Source of the DNA: Cryomorphaceae bacterium
GTDB lineage: Bacteria; Bacteroidota; Bacteroidia; Flavobacteriales; Schleiferiaceae
Direction of reading: 5' to 3'
Assembly: GCA_003444795.1 (NCBI GenBank)
Contig: DLWR01000194.1
Coordinates: 1-5,585 of the forward strand
DNA: 5,585 nt
Shown here in pieces: positions 1 through 5,585 of the stretch. Positions within the stretch are counted from its first letter, which is position 1, and each line of letters opens with the position of its first letter. The notes under the pieces were generated by a model that did not search any database, was not told the origin of the DNA, and saw only the letters and a program-made list of their open reading frames with translations. Made by a program: the position numbers and the translations under genes.

Positions 1-1076
1 ACACGACACAAGGGGGCACGCACCAGAGTGCCTTCCGTGAAGCGTTGGTCGCGACCATTCGCCAGTACTTTGGCAAACAATACGATGCGGCGGACATTCG
101 GCAGAGTGTCATCGGCGCCATTTCGGTCAAAGTGATAGAACCCGTTTTTGAGTCACAGACCAAGACCAAGTTGGGAAGCAACGATATGGGGCCAGAAGGT
201 CCTACGGTACGAACGTTCATTGGCAACTTCCTTCAAACGGAACTTGATAATTTCTTGCACCGAAATCCGGAAGTAGCCGATGCCATTCAACGTAAAATTC
301 TGCGGGCTGAAAGAGAACGAAAAGAACTTTCGGGTATTCAGAAACTCGCTCGCGAACGCGCTAAAAAAGCGAATCTGCACAACCGAAAGTTGCGCGATTG
401 CAAAGTGCATTACAACGACATCAAACACGAGCGCCGTTTGGAGACGACCCTTTTCATCACGGAGGGCGATTCAGCATCTGGCTCTATCACGGCATCCCGC
501 GATGTACAAACACAAGCGGTATTCAGTCTCAAAGGAAAGCCCTTGAACTGCTATGGGCTCACGAAGAAGGTCGTCTACGAGAACGAAGAATTCAACCTCC
601 TCCAAGCAGCGCTGAACATTGAGGATGGCTTGGAAGAGCTGCGCTACAACAACGTGGTTATCGCGACCGATGCGGACGTGGACGGAATGCACATTCGCTT
701 GCTGCTGATTACCTTCTTCCTACAGTTCTTCCCGGAGTTGGTGCGCGAAGGGCATTTGTACATCTTGCAAACCCCGCTGTTTCGCGTTCGCAATAAGCAT
801 AAGACGATCTATTGCTACGACGAGAGTGAAAAACAAAGCGCCATGGCGGAGTTGGGTGCTAAACCCGAGATCACTCGATTCAAGGGCTTAGGAGAAATTA
901 GCCCAGGCGAGTTTAAGCTCTTCATTGGCGACAGCATTCGCTTGGAGCCTGTGATGTTGGGCAAGGAACAAATCGATGCCTTGCTGGAGTACTACATGGG
1001 CAAGAATACCCCCGAGCGCCAGGAATTCATCATCGACCACCTCAAAGTGGAAAAAGATCTCGTAGGCCATGGATGA
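1..1076 (+). CDS. parE: DNA topoisomerase IV subunit B (ParE), 5'-truncated by the window edge
   Basis: This is the ATPase and TOPRIM subunit of the type IIA topoisomerase that unlinks replicated chromosomes; it works with ParC as a ParC2ParE2 heterotetramer in the cytoplasm. The frame is open from the first base. The reading runs TTQGGTH from base 3, a conserved transducer motif, so the TTG at 45 is an internal codon and not a start. About 357 codons are present; the family is usually 600-650 residues, so the GHKL ATP-binding domain lies upstream. Seen in order: QTKTKLGS (about 156-179), whose lysine contacts the ATP gamma-phosphate in relatives; [14 protein letters not shown] with the catalytic glutamate at 462-464; the LKGKPLN quinolone-region motif (about 528-548); the metal-binding DADVDG (669-686); [10 protein letters not shown]; and the C-terminal [12 protein letters not shown]. 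No key residue is missing. EGDSASGS and QTKTKLGS fit Bacteroidota ParE better than GyrB. The stop overlaps the start of parC, which supports the ParE assignment over GyrB. Confidence 0.95.
   Translation, partial: TTQGGTHQSAFREALVATIRQYFGKQYDAADIRQSVIGAISVKVIEPVFESQTKTKLGSNDMGPEGPTVRTFIGNFLQTELDNFLHRNPEVADAIQRKILRAERERKELSGIQKLARERAKKANLHNRKLRDCKVHYNDIKHERRLETTLFITEGDSASGSITASRDVQTQAVFSLKGKPLNCYGLTKKVVYENEEFNLLQAALNIEDGLEELRYNNVVIATDADVDGMHIRLLLITFFLQFFPELVREGHLYILQTPLFRVRNKHKTIYCYDESEKQSAMAELGAKPEITRFKGLGEISPGEFKLFIGDSIRLEPVMLGKEQIDALLEYYMGKNTPERQEFIIDHLKVEKDLVGHG
1069..1076 (+). promoter_or_regulatory. parE/parC overlap (translational coupling site)
   Basis: The eight bases ATGGATGA hold the parC start (1069-1071) and the parE stop TGA (1074-1076) in different frames. 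No Shine-Dalgarno sequence is evident just upstream, so parC is probably translated mainly by ribosomes that have just finished parE. That would help keep the two subunits near the 1:1 ratio the complex needs. The overlap is seen directly; the coupling is inferred. Confidence 0.7.
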
Positions 1077-3909
1077 GCTGAACCCACAGGATCCTGAGGA
1101 AATCCTCCAACCTGAGCAGGAAGAAGTTCTCGCACAGGAAGAGGAACGCCCCCAAGAGTCGCGCGTTCGGGGCATGTACCGGGAGTACTTCCTGGACTAT
1201 GCGTCCTACGTCATCTTGGAACGTGCGGTCCCTGCACTGCAGGATGGCGTCAAGCCTGTCCAGCGCCGCTTAATGCACGCCTTGAAAGAGATGGATGATG
1301 GTCGCTTCCACAAGGTGGCCAATGTCATCGGCCAAACGATGAAGTACCACCCCCACGGAGATGCTTCCATCGGGGATGCTTTGGTCCAATTGGGCCAAAA
1401 GGATCTCCTTATAGACACCCAAGGAAACTGGGGAAACATCTACACCGGGGATTCTGCAGCTGCTCCACGTTACATCGAAGCGCGTTTGAGCAAATTCGCC
1501 CTGGAGGTCTCATTTAACGCCAAGATTACCGAGTGGCAAGCCAGCTACGACGGCCGTGCCAAGGAGCCGGTGACTCTACCCGTTAAGTTCCCCCTGCTGC
1601 TGGCCCAAGGCGTAGAGGGTATTGCCGTGGGTTTATCGACCAAGGTGCTTCCGCACAACTTTGTGGAACTGATCGATGCCTCTATTGCGCACCTCCGTGG
1701 CCGAAAAGTGGAAATCTACCCCGATTTTCCAACGGGGGGCATTGCCGATTTCTCGCAGTACAACGACGGTGAGCGCGGCGGTCGGGTGAGGTGCCGTGCA
1801 AAGATTACGGTCGACGACAAAAAGACCTTGGTCATCACGGAAATCCCCTTTGGAACGACCACCACAAGTGTCATTGATTCCATCATCAAGGCCAACGACA
1901 AAGGCAAGATCAAGATTAAAAAGATTGAAGACAACACCGCGGAGCACGTAGAAATTGTGCTGCATCTTGTGCCTGGCATCTCGCCCGACCAAACCGTGGA
2001 TGCCCTCTATGCCTTCACTGCCTGCGAGGTCTCCATTTCGCCTTTGTGCTGCGTCATTGAAGACGACAAGCCTCTGTTTACGGGGGTGTCCGACTTGCTC
2101 AAGCGCTCCACGGATCACACGGTAGACCTCCTTCGCGCAGAGTTGGGTATTCAACTCAATGAGCTCCAAGAGCAGTGGCACTTTGCCAGCCTCGAGAAAA
2201 TTTTCATTGAGCACAAGATTTACCGTGATATTGAGGAGGCCGAAACCTGGGAACAGGTCTTAGAAAACATCTGGGAAGGCCTGAAGCCTCACGTGGGGCA
2301 TTTGCTCCGCGAGGTCACGGAAGAGGATTTGGTGCGATTGACGGAAATCAAAATCAAGCGCATCTCCAAATTTGACAGTGACAAGGCGGATGACCAGTTG
2401 GCTGCCCTAGAGGGACGTATCGCCGAAGTGAAGCATCACCTAGATACGCTCATCGACTACACGGTTGAGTACTTCAAGAATTTGAAAAAGAAGTACGGTG
2501 CCGGCCGCGAACGCAAAACGGAAATTCGAAGTTTTGATACTGTCGTTGCAGCCAAAGTGGCTATTGCCAATGCCAAGCTCTACGTAAACCGCGAAGAGGG
2601 CTTTATGGGCACGGGCTTAAAGCGCGACGAATACGTCTGTGACTGTTCCGATTTGGACGATATCATTGTGATTCGCCAAGACGGCACCCTGATGGTGACC
2701 AAGGTGGATGCCAAGAAGTTCGTCGGAAAAGACATCTTGTATCTGGGCGTGTACCAAAAGGGGGATGACCGAACGGTCTACAACCTCATCTACCGCGACG
2801 GAACCAAGGGGGCCAGCTTTGTCAAGCGCTTTGCCATGACGGGCGTTACTCGAGACAAAGAATACTATTTGACTCAAGGGACCAAGGGCTCTGAAATCTT
2901 GTACCTATCCGTCAACCCTAATGGGGAAGCGGAAACCGTCACCGTGCATTTGCGCGCCGCGGCGAAAATTAAGAAACTCAAGTGGGACTTGGATTTTGCG
3001 GAATTAGCAGTCCGAGCGCGCAGCGCCCGCGGCAACACCGTATCCAAGTATTCGGTCAAGCGCATTGAACTCAAATCCGAAGGGGTCTCCACGTTGGCTG
3101 CGCGCAAATTGTGGTTTGATGACGCGGTGCTCAAAATCAATGATCAGGAGCGCGGACGTCTTTTGGGTGCCTTCCGTGGGGAAGACCGCATACTGCAAAT
3201 GGACGCCAAAGGCCGCTACCGCGTTTTCATTCCCGAACTCACTACTCACTTTGAAGAATCACCCCATTTCATAGCGAAGTGGGAGGCTGAGAAACCCTAC
3301 GCTGTAGTCTACTACGACGGAGAGAAGGACAAGCACATGGTGAAGCGATGTGTTTTGGAGCCCAAAAACGATCAATGGGATTATCTGATTTCGGACCATG
3401 GTCAGTCTGAATTGCTGGTGGTCAGTGTGGCAGACTTGGTGGACATTGAGGTGGTGTACAAAAAGGTCAAAGGCAAAGAAAAAGACACCGAAACGGTCAA
3501 TCTCCAAGACTTCATAGCGGTCAAAGGGTGGAAGGCTGCAGGCAATCAGTTAGCAAGCTGGCCTATCAAATCCGTGCGGGTTCTGCGTGAAGAAAACGAA
3601 GAGGTAGAGGCCGTACAAGCGGAAGCTCCTGAAGCTTTTCAGGGCGATTCGGAGGAACCAAGTCCCTCCTTAGCCGCGATAGAGGCTTATAACCCAGTAG
3701 GGGAAACGTTTTCTTCCACGGAAGTTGCAGCGGCTTTTTCGGTTGAAGAGGAACGGCCAAAACCCGCTGAAAAAGAGGCTGTAGAAAAACCGAGTATAAC
3801 CTTAGAGGTGGTAGATTTGACGTTCGATGAGCCGCCCGTAGCTCCTGCTGAATCCAGTGAGGACGATGCAGATCAGGAAGAAGACGGACAGTTCACCTTA
3901 AAATTCTAA
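1069..3909 (+). CDS. parC: DNA topoisomerase IV subunit A (ParC), 946 aa
   Basis: This is the DNA cleavage and rejoining subunit of topoisomerase IV, partner of ParE. Residues 1-34 are an acidic extension (12 Asp/Glu). The breakage-reunion core starts at [14 protein letters not shown] (35-48) and continues through [12 protein letters not shown], the helix-turn-helix region [14 protein letters not shown] (92-105) and [12 protein letters not shown], with the cleavage tyrosine at 135 (codon 1471-1473). The tower and coiled-coil gate follow to about residue 485. From about 530 to 838, repeated beta-rich segments (for example [15 protein letters not shown] and [13 protein letters not shown]) fit a DNA-wrapping pinwheel. 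The canonical GyrA box QRRGGKG is absent; [11 protein letters not shown] (651-661) may be its remnant, which favours ParC over GyrA. Residues 841-946 are an acidic tail. The ATG at 1069 is preferred over Met36 because Met36 lies at the very edge of the conserved core and acidic extensions are usual in Bacteroidota ParC. At the quinolone pocket, Ala99 and Asp103 replace Ser80 and Glu84 of E. coli ParC. Both borders are tight, implying one transcript with its neighbours. Confidence 0.95.
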   Translation: MDELNPQDPEEILQPEQEEVLAQEEERPQESRVRGMYREYFLDYASYVILERAVPALQDGVKPVQRRLMHALKEMDDGRFHKVANVIGQTMKYHPHGDASIGDALVQLGQKDLLIDTQGNWGNIYTGDSAAAPRYIEARLSKFALEVSFNAKITEWQASYDGRAKEPVTLPVKFPLLLAQGVEGIAVGLSTKVLPHNFVELIDASIAHLRGRKVEIYPDFPTGGIADFSQYNDGERGGRVRCRAKITVDDKKTLVITEIPFGTTTTSVIDSIIKANDKGKIKIKKIEDNTAEHVEIVLHLVPGISPDQTVDALYAFTACEVSISPLCCVIEDDKPLFTGVSDLLKRSTDHTVDLLRAELGIQLNELQEQWHFASLEKIFIEHKIYRDIEEAETWEQVLENIWEGLKPHVGHLLREVTEEDLVRLTEIKIKRISKFDSDKADDQLAALEGRIAEVKHHLDTLIDYTVEYFKNLKKKYGAGRERKTEIRSFDTVVAAKVAIANAKLYVNREEGFMGTGLKRDEYVCDCSDLDDIIVIRQDGTLMVTKVDAKKFVGKDILYLGVYQKGDDRTVYNLIYRDGTKGASFVKRFAMTGVTRDKEYYLTQGTKGSEILYLSVNPNGEAETVTVHLRAAAKIKKLKWDLDFAELAVRARSARGNTVSKYSVKRIELKSEGVSTLAARKLWFDDAVLKINDQERGRLLGAFRGEDRILQMDAKGRYRVFIPELTTHFEESPHFIAKWEAEKPYAVVYYDGEKDKHMVKRCVLEPKNDQWDYLISDHGQSELLVVSVADLVDIEVVYKKVKGKEKDTETVNLQDFIAVKGWKAAGNQLASWPIKSVRVLREENEEVEAVQAEAPEAFQGDSEEPSPSLAAIEAYNPVGETFSSTEVAAAFSVEEERPKPAEKEAVEKPSITLEVVDLTFDEPPVAPAESSEDDADQEEDGQFTLKF
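3589..3906 (+). other. Acidic, probably disordered C-terminal tail of ParC (residues 841-946)
   Basis: This part of parC encodes 106 residues with 31 Asp/Glu and only 5 Lys/Arg, rich in Ala, Pro and Ser and without the alternating beta pattern of the preceding pinwheel. The most acidic stretch, [10 protein letters not shown] (931-940), is followed directly by QFTLKF at the very end. Acidic tails on the A subunit of E. coli gyrase modulate DNA wrapping, so an autoregulatory role is plausible here but inferred. The tail is in frame and ends in TAA, with no sign of a frameshift or fusion. Confidence 0.8.
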
Positions 3910-3911
3910 GT

Positions 3912-3965
3912 ATGAAAAAGGCTCTTTTGCTTGGCGCAGTGCTGTGTGGATTCGCGGCGCTAGCC
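3912..3965 (+). other. Signal peptide, type I (residues 1-18 of the propeller protein)
   Basis: Lys2-Lys3 is followed by a hydrophobic stretch (ALLLGAVLCGFAALA) and an Ala-Leu-Ala site before Gln19, a typical signal peptidase I junction for Bacteroidota, where Gln is frequent at +1. Cys12 lies within the hydrophobic core, but the preceding AVL is not a lipobox (no Gly, Ala or Ser at -1), so lipoprotein processing is unlikely. Confidence 0.88.
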
Positions 3966-5582
3966 CAGCCTAGTAACGACAGTTTAAATATGCGCGCGTT
4001 GCTGCATTACCCTGTTAGTCAGTGGGGGATTTCTGGGGCACATGTGGACTGTGCGGACATTTGGGGCTATGCCGATTCTGTGTCGGGCAAAGAATACGCT
4101 ATCATCGGAAATCGCAAGGGCACTCTGGTGGTGGATATCACCACGCCTTCGAGTCCAAGTAATGAACTTTGGGTACCAGGTTCGACCAGCTTATGGCGGG
4201 ATATCAAAACCTGGGGCCACTACGCCTATGTGGTGCATGATGTGCCGTCGGGGGCCAATCCTCCCTACAATGGCCTGCTAATTATAGATATGGACAGCCT
4301 GGCCCAAAACCGTTGGAAATTCGTCAAATTGCCCGTTCCTCGTGCCAGTGGCCAAGTGGATACGTTGGCCCGCGCGCACAACATTTTTGTCGATGAAAAT
4401 GGTATTCTCTATGCCTTTGGAAGCAATGTAGGGGCAGGGGGAGCCATCCTCATCGATGTTGCTACAGATCCTTGGAATCCTGTGACGGTAGGTCTGTATG
4501 ACGGCCACTATTTCCACGACGGGGTAGCCCGCAACGACACCCTTTATGGCGCCGCCTTGTATTCCGGTATGGTAGTGGTGAATGTTGCACTGAAATCTAA
4601 CCCGACCATGGTTACGAATTGGGCGACTCCCAGCAATTTTGCGCACAACTGTTGGCTGAGTGATGACGGCAACGAGATCTACACCACGGATGAGGTGGCA
4701 AACGGCTACATCACCGCCTATGATATCTCAGACTTGAGCAATGTGGATGAGCTTTGGCGCCATCAAGTGCAGCCAAATACATCCCTGATCCCCCACAATA
4801 CACATGTGGCAGGCAACCATGTCGTTACGTCCTATTACACCTTTGGGGTGCACGCCTTGGACGTGGAATTCCCAGAATTACCCGTTTTGGTTGGGTATTA
4901 TGACACATCGCCCTTCACGGGAGGTGGCTATTTTGGCAATTGGGGCGCATACCCCTATTTGCCAAGCGGCCGGATTCTCGCCTCCGATATGGAAGAGGGA
5001 TTGTGGGTTTTGGAGCCCGAATACCCCGAAGTCAGCCGTCTAAAGGTGCAGTTGGGGCACATCAACTATGCAGCCGGCACCAACGTGACTTACGGGAACA
5101 TTACATCGAAAGATTTTGTCTACTGGAAAAACAGCGGAGACACGCTTTATGCCGATGCCGATGGGGTTGTACTGTACAGCGCTGCTCAAGCGACCAACGA
5201 CACCTTGATCTACCCTTTTGAATACCAAATGGGCATGTCAGGGGTAGGTTTAGGGGACGACAGCTTATTTGTAAGCCTAGCATCCGGCTTGTATCCTCAC
5301 GATACCTTGATTGGTTCGTGGTCTTGGTCGGTAGACGAAAAAGATCCGGCCCCATTCAAAGTGAATACTTCCGAAGATCATTGGACGCTCGTTTGTGGCG
5401 AAGTACAATTCCCAAACTTGGTGTTGAGTGTATTTAGCCTGGATGGCAAGGAAGTTTGGAGCGATGCATGGACCCAAAACCGCAGCTTCATCATCCCCTT
5501 CCCTGAAAGTAAGGGCTTGTACATTTTGAACTTTAGAAGCTTAGACGGACATGAGGGAGCAATCCGCATCCTTCGTCCATAG
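3912..5582 (+). CDS. Secreted choice-of-anchor B family beta-propeller protein with a T9SS-like C-terminal domain, 556 aa
   Basis: This is an exported protein of unknown biochemical role. Residues 1-18 form a signal peptide. Residues about 28-370 match the choice-of-anchor B / LVIVD-type propeller: DIWGY (49-53), WRDIKTWGHYAYV (95-107), GLLIIDM (121-127), ARAHNIFVDENGILYAFGS (153-171), YFHDGVARNDTLYGAAL (200-216), FAHNCWLSDDGNEIYTTDE (243-261), IPHNTHV (293-299) and DMEEGLWVL (359-367). Residues about 372-480 look beta-rich (WKNSGDTLYADADG) and could be an Ig-like domain, though I cannot name it. Residues about 486-556 resemble a T9SS type A sorting domain. Family members keep the propeller but vary in their C-terminal anchor, hence the name. 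The ATG lies 2 bases after the parC stop; the upstream bases are AT-rich without a Shine-Dalgarno match, as is common in Bacteroidota. The stop TAG is at 5580-5582. The protein is probably at the cell surface or released. The family assignment is confident; enzymatic activity is not established, and regulation separate from parC is not visible. Confidence 0.88.
   Translation: MKKALLLGAVLCGFAALAQPSNDSLNMRALLHYPVSQWGISGAHVDCADIWGYADSVSGKEYAIIGNRKGTLVVDITTPSSPSNELWVPGSTSLWRDIKTWGHYAYVVHDVPSGANPPYNGLLIIDMDSLAQNRWKFVKLPVPRASGQVDTLARAHNIFVDENGILYAFGSNVGAGGAILIDVATDPWNPVTVGLYDGHYFHDGVARNDTLYGAALYSGMVVVNVALKSNPTMVTNWATPSNFAHNCWLSDDGNEIYTTDEVANGYITAYDISDLSNVDELWRHQVQPNTSLIPHNTHVAGNHVVTSYYTFGVHALDVEFPELPVLVGYYDTSPFTGGGYFGNWGAYPYLPSGRILASDMEEGLWVLEPEYPEVSRLKVQLGHINYAAGTNVTYGNITSKDFVYWKNSGDTLYADADGVVLYSAAQATNDTLIYPFEYQMGMSGVGLGDDSLFVSLASGLYPHDTLIGSWSWSVDEKDPAPFKVNTSEDHWTLVCGEVQFPNLVLSVFSLDGKEVWSDAWTQNRSFIIPFPESKGLYILNFRSLDGHEGAIRILRP
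5367..5579 (+). other. Putative T9SS type A sorting domain (residues 486-556)
   Basis: The pattern LVLSVFSLDGKEVW, then SFIIPFPESKGLYILNF, then IRIL at the end follows the usual sorting-domain plan: a strand with a D-G-K turn, a strand leading to G-x-Y, and a short terminal strand. In Bacteroidota such domains direct passage through the type IX secretion system and are often removed on export. The usual NP motif at the domain start is not visible, and the last residues are LRP rather than a Lys-rich end, so the call is tentative. Confidence 0.6.
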
Positions 5583-5585
5583 GAC

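Noticed and set aside
45..47. TTG at 45 as a start codon for a 343-residue protein
   Set aside because: The frame is open to the window edge and the upstream codons read [14 protein letters not shown], a conserved ParE motif, so the gene starts outside the window.
1633..2214. 193-codon open frame on the minus strand inside parC
   Set aside because: It is wholly antisense to a strongly conserved gene, has no recognisable domain, and is explained by the codon pattern of the opposite strand.
3812..3819. TAGATTTG, a match to the Bacteroidota -7 promoter element TAnnTTTG, 93 bases before the propeller gene
   Set aside because: There is no TTTG -33 element at the expected distance upstream, and a match to six fixed bases is expected about once by chance in a window of this size.
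3945..3947. Cys12 of the propeller protein as a lipoprotein cysteine
   Set aside because: It is preceded by Ala-Val-Leu, which is not a lipobox, and a good signal peptidase I site (ALA before Gln19) follows.
4278..4646. 122-codon open frame on the minus strand inside the propeller gene
   Set aside because: It is antisense to conserved propeller motifs and its translation shows no recognisable family or export signal.
5580..5585. Terminator after the propeller gene
   Set aside because: Only three bases follow the stop codon in the window, so nothing can be judged.

Overview
The window is almost entirely coding and holds three genes, all on the + strand and packed end to end: the 3' part of a topoisomerase IV B subunit gene (parE), a complete A subunit gene (parC), and a complete gene for a secreted beta-propeller protein of the choice-of-anchor B type. 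parE and parC overlap by 8 bases, and only 2 bases separate parC from the third gene. I see no RNA gene, mobile element, repeat array or CRISPR, and no gap large enough for one.

The organism is very probably a member of the Bacteroidota, perhaps of the Flavobacteriales or a related lineage. The evidence is the Bacteroidota style of both topoisomerase subunits, the lack of clear Shine-Dalgarno sequences, and a secreted protein with a C-terminal domain resembling a type IX secretion (T9SS) sorting domain. In ParE the telling motifs are [24 protein letters not shown] and KGLGEISP; in ParC they are the [12 protein letters not shown] quinolone-pocket sequence, an acidic N-terminal extension and a long acidic C-terminal tail. 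I cannot place it more finely from this sequence.

Layout: bases 1-1076 encode the end of the ParE ATPase/transducer region and all of its TOPRIM and C-terminal part; the ATP-binding domain lies upstream of the window. Bases 1069-3909 encode ParC, with the cleavage tyrosine at residue 135, a DNA-wrapping C-terminal domain without a canonical GyrA box, and a roughly 106-residue acidic tail that ends in a short QFTLKF peptide. Bases 3912-5582 encode a signal peptide, a propeller with recurrent His-Asn/His-Asp motifs, a poorly recognisable (possibly Ig-like) linker domain and a terminal sorting-like domain.

ParE and ParC form the ParC2ParE2 enzyme that decatenates daughter chromosomes. The third gene has no evident connection to this and probably shares only the transcript. 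Nothing here amounts to a clearly new system. The points most worth a second look are the clamp-motif-like end of ParC, the alanine in its quinolone pocket, the histidine motifs of the propeller protein and its odd position directly behind parC.
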